Under the pieces are notes generated by a model, which saw only the letters and a list, made by a program, of their open reading frames with translations, made no database searches and had not been told where the DNA came from. A stretch of 64,000 nt of DNA. Origin: Adiantum capillus-veneris (Eukaryota > Streptophyta > Polypodiopsida > Polypodiales > Pteridaceae). This document shows positions 1 through 10,274 of the stretch, in pieces. Each line of letters begins with the position of its first letter. Position 1 is the stretch's first letter. Both the position numbers and the translations under genes were made by a program. The stretch is taken from positions 83,446,260-83,510,259 of the forward strand of contig CM043948.1 in assembly GCA_014529385.2 (NCBI GenBank), given 5' to 3'.

Positions 1-36
1 GCGTCTTCTGATTCACTTGGAATACATACTTCCATC

Positions 37-153
37 TTAGGGTGTGGTACAAAACATTCTTGTTTGACAAGATGGAGCAGATTCCAGCTCCATAGTTTTG
101 GCATTGATTGCCTCTTGCATGGCCTGCGACATCCATTGCTTGTTCTTCCCCAT
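37..153 (-). CDS. Short ORF, weakly like a psq helix-turn-helix of a pogo/CENP-B transposase
   Basis: A 38-codon ORF begins MGKNKQWMSQAMQEAINA and soon stops. The pattern of a tryptophan followed by M..AM.EAI resembles the psq helix-turn-helix at the N-terminus of pogo/Jerky-type transposases. Only about 20 residues show it and nothing downstream continues the similarity. It could be a truncated transposase start or chance. The surrounding bases 1-540 hold no other recognisable gene. Confidence 0.2.
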   Translation of the reverse strand: MGKNKQWMSQAMQEAINAKTMELESAPSCQTRMFCTTP

Positions 154-539
154 CTCTAAACCATGAAAAGGACCATGTGTAGAAAAAGAGAATGTGATGA
201 AGGCGAGTCAAAACAGGATCACTTTGGCAGCGGTGTTGTAGAAGGTGAAGGAGATGGCGATGCATGCACAATAAGCGAGATAGATGATGGCGATGTAGGT
301 GATGACATAGGGAGCACTGCAGGAGGCCAAGGTGCTAGTTGCGTGAGATGTTGATGAACTAAAGCTAGATCACACACATATTGCATAGTTATACAAATTC
401 AAGCCATGAATGTACCACTCTTGTGCAATCTCAAAGAGATGCCCATCGTTTTTTACATGGCGCACATGCATTGGTTGATCGTTGTCGTGATTATTGGCGA
501 GATTCCCAAAAGGATTAGATCGTCAATCACTTGCAGGTA

Positions 540-1078
540 CTGTTATGAAAATTAGACTTCTTTGATTCCTCCCGGATTTGTTCCTAAACAGGTACAAGCC
601 CCAATAGATCTACCGATTCTTGACTTTCCTCTACTTTCAATACTTCTACTTTGATGTTAAACAATTCTAAAGGTTCCTCATTTAATTTTGAATCAATCGT
701 GTTGTGGAATGCTGGTTTTGAGGTTTCTTCCAATCTAGAATAATACATCTTGATTTTGGCACCCCTAGCAACAATAAACTTGATAAATCCTTAAGACTGA
801 CTGTGCCATTGGATTGACTGATATAGTAAAACCAAAACCCCTTTCTTGAATTCTTGAACCTTTATCTTGTTATCATGCATGTGTTTCCTCCTCTATTGAG
901 CTACTTCTTGCTCAAGCATAGCCCTTTGTCGAATCTCATCCAACTTCGGTAATTCATCTAGTCTGTGATTTAGATTTGTATTGAAATTTGTATCATGTTC
1001 GATGACCATTCTAAGACTAGGAATTACAAATCACATGGGCACAATTGCTTATGTTTCGTAGACTATTTTGAATGGGGT
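540..1078 (-). pseudogene. Ty3/gypsy integrase C-terminal part (cut off from the pol at 3989-6110)
   Basis: Read on the minus strand, this translates with interruptions into FKIVYET, then VIPSLRMVIEHDTN, LDEIRQRAMLEQEVAQ and HDNKIKVQEFKKGVLVLL. This is the post-catalytic part of a plant Ty3/gypsy integrase, running from the end of the core into the GPY/F-type tail. Its beginning lies at 3989 onward: the codons for TIGMTP there continue here as TPFKIVYE once the element at 1079-3988 and its 5-bp target duplication are removed. In-frame stops show it is dead. The last recognisable residues lie near 540. Confidence 0.75.
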
Positions 1079-2646
1079 TGTCATAAAATCTAATAGCTAA
1101 ATAACCCAAATGATTTTCTCATATTAAACTGTTCATTTAATGTGCGAGAATGAACAAGAACAAGAGTTAGAATATAGACATGTGGTTATGGATCTATCTC
1201 GACACGGGGCCAAAGTTAATGGGTCCACATGAGAGATGGCCTGTCAAAGAGCAATGCTAGCTTATGGAGCTTCAAAGACCTTAGGGTTAGCTTCATTAAA
1301 GACCTCCAGTGGTTAGTGTAAAAGGCCTTAGACCTTAGGCAAGCTAGGGCTGTGCTTGAGGTGGGAACCCGACCCAAGCTTGAGGTGCTTGTCGTGCTTG
1401 CTGGCTAAGGTGCTTGAGGTGCTTGTCGTGCTTGCTGACTAAGGTGCTTGAGGTGCTTGTCGTGCTTACTGAATAAGGTACTTGAGGTGCTTTATGACTA
1501 AGGTGCTTAAGGTTCTTGAGGGGCTTAAGGTGTTCCAAAAGTCAACCAACATCCCTACTCATGGGGGGAGAGCCCTAATTGTAGGGGCATGAGAGAGAAC
1601 ACACACACACACCCTCACACAAGGCAAGCCTTGTCTAAAGAAGCAACAAGGACACATGTCAAGTTCCTCTCCATGTTGCCCTCATAAGGTGCCTAAAGCC
1701 TATTGATTGGCCTCTCAAGGGGTCCAACGGTAATTTAGCTAATTAAATTAATTGTTTATACATTTATCAAGTCCTCTCTCTCAAAGGGGAAAGGTTTACA
1801 CTTGTTCTAAGGCTAGCGTGGTTGCTTGATATGCACTATGTATGTGATTGGCTAAACTTGTAGGGGTCCAATAAAATTGAAGCTTGAGCTACAATGAGGG
1901 GTTGACCAAGGAAGCTAGGGGTGTGCTTGGGGGGTATACTCTCTCTCACACACATTCACAAGCTCATTCTCACTTGGCAAAGTGCAAGAGCTCCATCTCC
2001 TTCTCCAAGCTTGTTGAGAAGTTGAGAGCCTACACCAACACTCTTGGCTATGGAATGCAAATCCAACCAAGAGCCATGCTTCAATGCTTAAGCTTGCCAT
2101 CTTCTTCATCATCATTTATTATGATATTATGCTATGCTATGCAAGAAGAGTGATGATAAGTGAAGAACTATCTCTTTCTCGTATGTTACTTCTTCTTCCA
2201 CTTCCCTACCCTCATTCCCTACTAGTTCTCTCCACCTTCGAAGGTGTTTGAGGCCTTGGGACTAAGGTTGGGGTTGGTTAATGCTTTTACAAAGTTTATG
2301 TTGTGCTCATGATGCATGAAGCCTTCCATCTGCATTGCATCACCTAGGTCACAAGGAACACAAAGATTTTATTGTACCAAGTCTTCCTTGATGGGAGATT
2401 CTACAATACAAAAGCCTATTGGAGGGGGGACCGGCTCCACATAAATCCGGTCCTCAAATGTTGTCATGTTCTCTAATTCTCTCTCTTGCAAAAGTATTGT
2501 TAATGCCAAGTTGATTAAGTATAATGGTTGTGTTGCTATCTCTAATTAATTTCACCCTCTAGGTTCTCAAAGTTGTCTCATAAAAATGCTCACTATAATT
2601 CTCTTAATTCCGCTATTCTCAATGTTCATAGGCCATTTCCATTACA
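1079..2646 (+). repeat. 5' LTR of element D1 (about 1.57 kb)
   Basis: It begins TGTCATAAAATC directly after GGGGT and ends TTCCATTACA just before the PBS. The last 144 bp are repeated at 3844-3988 with a few substitutions. It carries a short tandem array (1378-1530). ORFs inside it are not conserved proteins. The 17 bases at its start recur exactly at 63552, which fixes the left boundary independently. Confidence 0.85.
1378..1530 (+). repeat. 34-bp minisatellite inside the LTR
   Basis: Three nearly identical 34-bp units (1378-1411, 1412-1445, 1446-1479), each starting CTTGAGGTGCTTGTCGTGCT, are followed by shorter degenerate units. The other LTR copies at 28790-29073 and 63552 onward have fewer units, so the array has changed copy number within the family. 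Confidence 0.85.
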
Positions 2647-2647
2647 T

Positions 2648-2659
2648 TGGTATCAAAGC
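2648..2659 (+). promoter_or_regulatory. Primer-binding site of D1 (initiator tRNA-Met type)
   Basis: TGGTATCAAAGC follows the LTR end (…TTACA) after one base. It differs by one base from the usual plant initiator-tRNA-Met PBS TGGTATCAGAGC. The position and match support the LTR boundary. Confidence 0.85.
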
Positions 2660-3044
2660 TATTGGTTTCTCTTTTCTTACTTAAGAAGAGAGGTCCTTAA
2701 GTTGTCCATGAAAGGTTGGACTTGGTCATTGCAATAGGGTAAGTGGGACAGGATCTATTATCTTGGTTGAAAAGAATTTATTTCGAGGTACACCGTTGGG
2801 AACTATAGTCTTAATAATGGAGTCTTTCGGGGCTTGCCAACCATTATTGACCTACTAGCAAGCTCAATAGAAACCATAATCAACCGAGCAATGTTAGACC
2901 CTCTCCACTAGTCTTTGCAATCAACAGTCTCTAAACCACGGGTGTGGCTGCTTGAGAACTAATTTTCAAGGGTAAAGAATAGTAGCGGGTAAGGTTTTTG
3001 AGGGTATCAAAGCACAAAGTAATTTATACATAAGTTTAATTAGC

Positions 3045-3840
3045 ATGGCTGACAATAATCAAGAGAGTAGAATGAATATTGACAACTATTATTTTGCACA
3101 TGAAGGTGCTAATGATGATTTCCCCATGTTTGTTAATTATCTTGTTACTAGGTTGCAACTAGCTATGGGCAACCCTGCTTTGCAAGACGAAGTTACTCAA
3201 CAACTTTGTGCTTATGGGATTTCATTTCCTCTCCAAGAGGAGAGAGAGCTTAGGAGGCCTCTTGATTAGACTCCCAGAAGAAGACTCTCTCCCCCATAAG
3301 AGAGGAGGAATCCAAAAAACGAGAAAGAAGTGAATCACTAAGTTCCTCTAAAGATGTGGCTCCACAAAGACGGCGGTCTAGACGATCTCCAACTCCTCCC
3401 AAGAGGAAATGGTCAACCCATAGTCCTTGTCCTCGCCACTCTGAAAGGGAAGAGAGGAAACAAAGGAAGAAAAAGGTCACCCTCTTCTCCTTCCATGCAT
3501 GGACAAGGTCCCAAAAGCTCAAGAAGTTCAAAGAGGGAGGAAAGAGTATCTCTTTTCTCACCTATGATGGCACCTTTGGTGCTACTGACAAAGTATTGGC
3601 CTTCATCCAATAGTTTGATGTGGCTTCATAGAGTCCTCCAAGTTATGTCATGTAGCTGTGCACTTCTAGAAATCTGCCCGTCAATGGTGGGCTAGCCTTT
3701 GTGGAAACGACGAAGCCCCAAAGACATGGAAAACTCTACAAGTCTCTATCATGAAGCAATTTCCTGTAATTGATGCAAAGGAGAAAGTGTTTATTGAATA
3801 GTGGAGTTTGAAGTTGCTCTCCAACGAGTCTATCCACAAA
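3045..3840 (+). pseudogene. Truncated gypsy-type gag of D1
   Basis: The frame opens MADNNQESRMNIDNYY and runs 74 codons to a stop. It continues as a basic, serine/arginine-rich stretch and, in another frame, as FLTYDGTFGATDKVLAFIQ, which resembles the start of a Retrotrans_gag domain. Then ARQWWASLCGND and IMKQFPV lead to the deletion joint. Several stops and frameshifts are present. Zinc knuckle, protease and pol are all missing. Confidence 0.65.
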
Positions 3841-3843
3841 TTC

Positions 3844-3988
3844 ATGCCAAGTTAATTAAGTATAATGGTTGTGGTGCTACCGCTATTTTAAGCTCATCCT
3901 CTATGTTCTCAAAGTAGTCTCATAAAAATGCTCACTATAATTCTCTTAATTCCACTATTCTCAATGTTCATAGGCCATTTCCATTACA
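3844..3988 (+). repeat. Remnant of the 3' LTR of D1
   Basis: It aligns base for base with 2503-2646 of the 5' LTR, with scattered substitutions, and ends in the same TTCCATTACA before the target duplication GGGGT. Confidence 0.88.
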
Positions 3989-6110
3989 GGGGTCATGCCA
4001 ATTGTGACCTTGTGAGCCATCATGCTTGCCCACAACACTATTTGAAGGTTTTACTTCCAATGATGAGGCTTTTTTGGTATGTTCTTGGTTGTCTTATTGC
4101 TATTTTCTACTTGTGCATTGCATCTAGGATAGTACGATGTTGATTTTTGATGCTTGATCGAAAATATTTCAGTTGATTTTTCTTGTTGACGAAATGAGTC
4201 CCTTGATCTGAAACGATTTCAATCGGATAGAAAAATCTATAGATAGCATGCTTATACAAGAACCATGATGTTGCCTTTACGGTGTTGTTAGTTAATGTGG
4301 TAGCCCCAACCCACTTATTGACATAGCATGTTGCCATTACAATGTATTTGTTCTTCCTAGGGGTAAACTTCTTTAATGGACCCATGAAATCCAATTCCCA
4401 TTTCATAACACCCCTAATGGTTGTATGGGGGTTAGAGATGTCATGTATGCTATTGTTGGCCTTCCCAGCCTTTGACAAATATCACAAGTCTAACCATCAT
4501 ACTCTACCACCATAACCTTGCTTGCAAAATCTTTTTATAAGTGATATCAATGGAGAAATGACCTCCTAGAATTCCAGTATGAGGTGATGTAACTACTTGC
4601 ATGCTTCCTTGCATAGGCACACACTTGCAAAGTACTCCATTAATACTTAGTCTGTATAAGGCCCCTCCAATGATGATGAACTTCAGACTCTTGAGTATCA
4701 GTGCCTTTTTATTTGCTTGGGACCAATCTTTTGGAAATCCCCCAAACTGAAGGAGATCATACACATCTTATCACTTTGGATCTGGCCCTTCTGTTGTCAT
4801 ATTCTGAAACAATTCACCATCTATTGGATCATCTCTCATCAACCCTTTGTGCTCCTTGAGAGAAAATCCATACCGCACTGAGTCTTGCCTGGCCTGTGGA
4901 AAGTCTTAAACTCAAACTCCATCAAGAACATATTCCATCTGATCAGCCTATGTTGAATAATCTCTTTGCTGATAAAAAACAAAAGAGCCTAATGATCGAC
5001 ATAAAAGTGAAACAAATTGCCCAAAAAATAGTGTTTGAATTTTGTTGTGTAAAAAACAACTCCCAATGCTTCTCTTTCCGTCGTTGAATATCTTTGTTTA
5101 GTTGAACTTAGCCAACAAATGGCAAAGTAGACTAGACAGTCCGTCTTTCCATCAAGCTGGGCCAATATAGCTCCCATTGTCATTGTAGATGCATCCACAT
5201 GCACATGGAAAATTACATCCTAGTTGGATTGGCGAAGGATTGGATTCCTGTTGATTGCCCCCTTCAAACACTGGAAACTTGCCTCACATTCCTCGATCCA
5301 TATGGACTTCTTTTCCTTTTGTGTCAATTCATACAACGGGAGAGCATTCGTTGCGAACATATGAATGAATTGATGATAAAAGTTGACATACCCCAAGAAT
5401 GAACTTAGTTCAAACACATGTCGGTGCACAGGCTTGCCGAACACACTTGATTTTATCTTCAGCCATTTCAATACCATTTTTAGAGACAATATGTCTTAGA
5501 AGTTGGCCTTTCCAAACCATGAATACTGACTTGAACGGGTTCAGACGAATTCACTTTTCCTTGCATCTCTCAAAGACCATTTTGAGAAATAGTCGATTCA
5601 TTTCCTCACTTGAAAATTTTGTAAAATCATCCATATAAATAACTAATACCTTGTGTAAAAACTCACAAAAGATTTCCATCATACATCATTGAAAAGTAGT
5701 TTGAGCATTGCATAGTTTTGAATGGCATTACCAGGTACATGAATGCTCCCCATTCCAACATCATACATCATTGAAAAGTAGTTTGAGCATTGCACAATTT
5801 GAATGGCATTACTAGGTTTATGAATGCTCCCCATTCTGTGATGAAAGTCATCTTGGCTCTATATTTTGGTGCAACTTTGAGCTAATTATATCCACTATAG
5901 CCATCCATGAAGCTATACATTTTGTGGCTTGCTATTTCATACAATTTTCTATCTGTGAATGGGAGTTGGAATGGATTCTTGATTGTTTGAGCATTGAGCT
6001 TTGATAGTCCACACACACTCTCAACTTCCCATTTTTCTAAGGTACCACCACAATTGGAAATAGCCAATACCTCTATTATGAATCATGCTTTTAGAAGGTT
6101 ATCAATCTCG
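3989..6110 (-). pseudogene. Ty3/gypsy pol: reverse transcriptase, RNase H, integrase (degraded)
   Basis: From about 6110 downward the minus strand reads as RT (KLNAQTIKNPFQLPF, SFMDGYSGYN, TEWGAF, VMPF), with the catalytic YMDD at about 5615-5626. RNase H follows (HVDASTMTMGAILAQ, STTEREALGVVF). Next come the integrase zinc region (HTGILGGHF) and the catalytic core, with LDFMGP and SDQGTHF carrying two catalytic Asp residues. The Glu is preserved in AQVENSNKTT after a frameshift near 4130. The reading continues at 540-1078 beyond the inserted D1. Many stops and frameshifts and a small tandem duplication mark it as a pseudogene. Gag, protease and the start of RT are not present upstream of 6110. 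Confidence 0.85.
5676..5840. repeat. About 80-bp tandem duplication inside the gypsy RT
   Basis: The string CATCATACATCATTGAAAAG and the following 60 bases, ending ATGAATGCTCCCCATTC, occur twice in a row (near 5680-5758 and 5759-5840) with a few differences. On the coding strand the segment encoding EWGAF…VMPF is repeated. Confidence 0.85.
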
Positions 6111-6329
6111 GGTCAGAACAAGTCCCTAACTTAGTGCATCTCGGACTACAAAAAGAGAGTACTCTAGTTAAAAGGAATCAATGCATTCTAGACTTTGCGA
6201 GGCTTCAAGAGGGGCCTCACAACGTCGAGTCTCTTCAGCCGAAAGATTTATCTGATGGATCTACGATAAAATTAAGCATTGTGGGGCACGAGATGGGGTA
6301 GGTAGTGTGCACTTTGCCGCATGTGTTAG

Positions 6330-6552
6330 AGGATGGGAACTTGCCAAAACACCATGTGTGAGCCACGAATGGCTGCAAGCACACAACTAAACAGTCCTAG
6401 CAAGCTCAAAGGGGCAATAATGTGTCACTCACCGCTCAATGCTTCCGTCGTGAAGGATCTTGTGCCGCGAAAAAGAAGGAGCCGCGCTCAACCGCCTGGC
6501 TGCCGCCAATGGCGCCGCAATGCTCAATCACTCTCTCTCTTTCTCTCTGTGT

Positions 6553-6629
<77 letters not shown>

Positions 6630-6700
6630 TCGAGCATACACACACACACACACGCACACACACGCACTCAACTCTCTCTCATACTATGATTTCAGGACTC
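6330..6700 (-). repeat. LTR fragment of the gypsy-A/C family with a long (GT)n/(CA)n tract
   Basis: GTGTGAGCCACGAATGGCTG, CACACAACTA, GTGTCACTCACCGCT and the GCCGCGAAAAAGAAGGAGCC region match the LTR-derived segments at 54340-54560 and, more distantly, 30015-30200. It lies in the same (minus) orientation as the LTR at 29982-30570. A perfect GT run (6555-6628) and a CA run (6636-6662) sit where the other copies carry CT or CA runs. The ends are not defined. Confidence 0.6.
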
Positions 6701-7260
6701 TAACTCACACCTCTGCCACTCCTACATTGGTTCCATATGGCAATGAACTTAGGGACCACAGGTAGCACCCTAATTAGCTAGACTTGGTGGAAATACCTTC
6801 ATAAAAATTGGGTGTTTTTTCCAGTTGCTTTCACATGGCATAAATATAACACATAATTGTGGGAATCTGGTCTTAGGACTATCAACCAGTCCTGCTTCTA
6901 GGAGTACTAATGCCTGTGGGAATCTGGCCTCTTATGGCTTAGACTAATATAACTAAGATTGGCCTTGCTGGCTCACCTAATGGAGTTATTCCTCTCAGGG
7001 ACTGATGAGGGCGGCTCTGTGTGAGGTTTGATGGCTACCACCACCTGCATAGCTCCTCTCTTCCCTCTTCCCTCTTCTCGTCTTGACAAAAGCTACAATA
7101 ACCTGACTATGGTGGGCTGCAGGACACTCTTGCCTCTCTGTGAGACTGCTAGCTAAAAACTCTGACACTGGCGAGCCACTTGACACTGCTGATGTGGGGC
7201 TCTCTCCATGTGCTGCCCTCACCTAATCTTTGCAATCGGTGGATGGTTCTACCCCAACCT
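6701..7260. other. Presumed upstream region of the first gene-like unit
   Basis: No ORF with recognisable content was seen. The 6830-6980 part repeats phrases such as GGGAATCTGG twice within 60 bp. The segment ends at the TATA box of the first unit. Confidence 0.4.
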
Positions 7261-7266
7261 TCCTCC

Positions 7267-7275
7267 TATATAAAG
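7267..7275 (+). promoter_or_regulatory. TATA box of gene-like unit 1
   Basis: TATATAAAG lies 108 bp before the ATG at 7375. The sequence just after it (…TTTTTCTCACTTAGC) matches the sequence after the TATA box of unit 2 (CTTCCTCACTTAGCTGG), so the promoter is part of the duplicated unit. Confidence 0.6.
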
Positions 7276-7374
7276 GTAGCAGTTTTTCTCACTTAGCATT
7301 GGTTCTGTTGTGGTTTGCTTGTGTCCTGCTGGGTGTGTATTGTACTCTTTCTGGTGTGTATTGTATTTGGTGTC

Positions 7375-9348
7375 ATGGCAAAGGGGAAGGAGAAGCAAAT
7401 AGTCGAGCTAGCTACGCCGACTCATACTCAGGTGCTTGATTGAGTTTTTATTATAGGATGATTGTCTTTGGCATATACTGGCATGTAGAGTTTGTACATT
7501 GGGATGAGAATCCCCATTTGGTATTAAAAGAAGAAGGCTGGGAGTCTATTTGTGCTTGGCATGAGTATTTGTATGAGAAACATATAAGAGGATGGGATAT
7601 GAATGAAGTTTGAAACAAATTCTGCTGCGTTGTAGCATACTAGTATTCTTCTAGTAATAGCTGGTGAGTTCTACAGCAATATGTTGACTTATGGCTTATA
7701 AAACTGATTGCTAGGAATGTATAAACCTAATTTAGCTGCCAAAAATGGCGGTCTCTCTGTAGTAGATGACTGGCTATGTCTTGCCTCATGTTTTCAGCTC
7801 TCTATATCGGTAATAATATACCATGACATTATAAGGTATATTGGTTATGGCCATACATTTGCAAGACGTTTAACATTGATAGGGTTATATGTAAAATACA
7901 TACAGCCTTGCTGTTACTGGTTCTCTTGAATGTTTTGAACATTTCTGTAAGGGTAGGTTTGTAAGCAGTCGATTGTTGCATATAATCTCTGAATTGTTCA
8001 TTTGGAATGATTTAACTGCCTCGGGTTTCAGATCTCTGTATTTGGAATAATATACCATGAATTGTTATGATTATAGGGTATATTAAAAAAGCCTTACTTC
8101 TGCAATGGATGAACATTGATATGGCTATGCTGATACTGGCTCTCGTGCAGGTTTTTGATCACGTCTGTAAAGGTAGGGTAGTGAGCAATAGATTATTGCT
8201 TAAAATCTCTAAACTGTTCATTTAACTTATGATTTTGGAATGAGTAAACTTCCTCGGTACGGGTTTCAGTGTTGTGGTATATGCTGGCTCATGTGCCGTA
8301 TTTGAGAGGATAATTGGATGGGGGAAAGCTTGCTGTTGCTGGGGGATGAAAATATCTGCTGACCTGTCTATGGGATGTTGGCTGCTCAGTTAATCATAAA
8401 AATTACTTCTGATCAGCTAGTCATAAGATATACTTCATATTTGGTAGATGCTGGTTTGTTATGTAGTTTACTGTTGCATGATATGTTTAAGTCGAGGAGG
8501 TTAGCTAATCCCTTAAATGGACTAGTATTACTTACTCAATGTTGTCTATTAGCAGGAATACCCTCTGAAAATATATTGGAAAGTAAGCAAGATTAGAGGT
8601 TACTTGGCTCGGGTTCATTACCTCGGCCTGAGGATAATGGAGGACCCGCTTGTGGGGACATCTGCCTCGGCGCCCGCCTGGTTGATGTACAACATGAATT
8701 CTCATTTTTTATAAATAGATTTAGAATCTCACGTTGGTTCTCTGCTCTCATATCCAGTATACCGTGTGTTAACTATGGATTGGGGACAATTGTCTCGGAA
8801 CTGTTTTTGGTTATTTTTTGGTGAAAATTATAAGCAAATATTTTAAGAAGGTGATTTATGGGAAAATGTGTATTGGAGTCTCGGCATGGCTCTGCTCGGT
8901 TACTGATCCAGAACTGACAGTAGGTCTTGAGTTGTCCTTGGCTGATTTAGTCTAATTATGGTATGGGACAGCTTTGGCCGATTGTTTTGATGTACATACC
9001 CATTGGATTATGAAAAAGATAAAGTAATGACTGGGTATAACTCTTATGATATGGTACTTACATAGTATCTTTGCATAGTATACTTGGTTTAACTCTCATT
9101 ATGTGGGTAGACATAGGTATTGGCTTGGTTGGATTGCCGTATAGCAACACTTATGATATATTTGATTAAATAATTCTGGCAGTCGATATTTGTTACAGGA
9201 GGCTTCGAGGTTTAGGTTGACTGCTCGCATGAGCACTATTTCTGAACTTGAAAAGTTGGCAGCTATTAATAACAAACTCTGTAAAGTGAAGAAAATGAAG
9301 GGCATACCTTCCAGTCATTGGCTTCATCCCTATCTTTTGAGGGCTTGA
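7375..9348 (+). CDS. Gene-like unit 1: two-exon small protein, function unknown
   Basis: Proposed exons are 7375-7431 and 9199-9348. Exon 1 encodes MAKGKEKQIVELATPTHTQ and ends CAG|GT. Exon 2 follows a TTACAG acceptor and stays in frame as EASRFRLTARMSTISELEK to a TGA, giving a lysine-rich protein of 68 residues. I recognise no domain. Support comes from unit 2 downstream, which has a 57-nt first exon with the same MAKGK start, the same splice phase and the same TATA-to-ATG spacing, and from the shared TARMSTI motif in exon 2. The 1.77-kb intron contains its own tandem repeat. It may instead be a spliced non-coding transcript or part of a larger gene with unseen exons. Confidence 0.4.
7795..8275 (+). 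repeat. Degenerate tandem repeat (about 235 bp, two units) in the intron of unit 1
   Basis: Both units contain AATAATATACCATGA, AACATTGATA, a CTGTAA-AGGTAGG stretch, AATCTCT-AA-TGTTCATTT and end in a CCTCGG…GGGTTTCAG segment (near 8030 and 8270). Each end looks like a splice acceptor, so small unseen exons could exist here. Confidence 0.6.
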
Positions 9349-9490
9349 AAAACACCATTTGTATCTGATATACTCTCATCTAGCTCTTGTAGTGAATAAG
9401 TATGTTTCAATGTAAAGTGGTTTTTATTTAACATCTTTTCACTATCTTTTACTGCTAGTTAGTTGAGTGACATCTATAACATGTGGGATA

Positions 9491-9568
9491 CCCATGCATC
9501 ACCTGCATACAGAACCAATGCTAACGAAATGTTGCGTTGTTTCTATGGGTGCAGGTGAGGGTTACCTT
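9491..9568 (+). other. Conserved 3' cassette of unit 1, possibly an untranslated exon
   Basis: CATCACCTGCATACAGA, CCAATGCTAA and TCTATGGGTGCAGGTGAGGG recur almost identically at 13051-13128 after exon 2 of unit 2. The cassette is bounded by CAG and ends CAG|GTGAGGG, as an internal exon between an acceptor and a donor would. It does not extend the reading frame, so a 3'-UTR exon or RNA element is the simplest reading. Confidence 0.45.
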
Positions 9569-9782
9569 CTCAACTCTAGCTGCAAAGTTTGAAAGTTTGG
9601 TGGCTTGAAGGATGCGGACGTGTATCTCTTCAGTCTTACTAAGAGGCTCTTAGACCTCTTGAACTCTGTATAAGCTCATTCTTATCTTTGAATGAATTTA
9701 TACAAAACCCTTCATTGACATAGTCTCTAGTGTCTTTTGTAATTTGTTTAAATTCATTGGTGTTATGGTATATTGGTATAGA

Positions 9783-9811
9783 AACACACACACACACACA
9801 CACACACACAA
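9783..9811. repeat. (CA)n microsatellite
   Basis: About 14 uninterrupted CA units. Confidence 0.95.
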
Positions 9812-10163
9812 ATGCCAAGGAATATTGATTTAAAAAAAAGGGAAATAAAATTTCTCTTGGCCGAAAATATTACCTGCTTCGTGTATAACTAAGCTTAATA
9901 AATCTTTTTAAGGTATATCTTTTTTCACTTGGTGAGCATTACTAAATTGGGGCATACGCAGATCAAGTGAAGGGAATTAGGTGAAGCTCTGCAATGCGCT
10001 AACTCTGTCGGCAAAATCGGAAGTCATCGCATCTGTAGACAAGAGATGCTAGCGGGCCACATGGGCCATTCATGGCAATCTACCTCCACCGAATGCATGG
10101 CTATGGATGATCGGCAAGACTCTATTTTGGGCTGTGAAATTTTGGCATGTACTGCAACAACAT

Positions 10164-10170
10164 TATAAAA
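10164..10170 (+). promoter_or_regulatory. TATA box of gene-like unit 2
   Basis: TATAAAA lies 111 bp before the ATG at 10275 and is followed by the same CCTCACTTAGC string as unit 1. Confidence 0.6.
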
Positions 10171-10274
10171 GGTGAGGGTCTTCCTCACTTAGCTGGCTCG
10201 TATGTGCTTTTGTATTCTCTGTGTGTAACTGAGGGTTAGTGCCTGAGTGGTTGGAGCTTGGAGTGTATTAAACT

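Larger units (their letters stand above)
1079..3988 (+). mobile_element. Internally deleted LTR retrotransposon (D1) inserted in gypsy integrase
   Basis: The element starts TGTCATAAAATC and ends CATTTCCATTACA. It is flanked by GGGGT on both sides (1074-1078 and 3989-3993), a 5-bp target duplication. A full 5' LTR (1079-2646) is followed by a tRNA-Met-type PBS and remnants of a gypsy-like gag. The body then jumps near 3843 straight into the last 145 bp of the 3' LTR. A deletion from gag into the 3' LTR therefore removed pol, the PPT and most of that LTR. A short shared string (ATGCCAAGTT) begins the LTR piece at the joint. Related LTR pieces lie at 28790-29073 and from 63552. Confidence 0.88.

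Noticed and set aside
1378-1530. CRISPR-like array of 34-bp units
   Set aside because: Units are directly adjacent with no unique spacers, lie inside an LTR, and the DNA is eukaryotic.
6422-6765. Several overlapping ORFs on both strands around 6.4-6.8 kb
   Set aside because: They exist because (GT)n and (CA)n runs have no stop codons. The peptides are VCVC or HTHT repeats.
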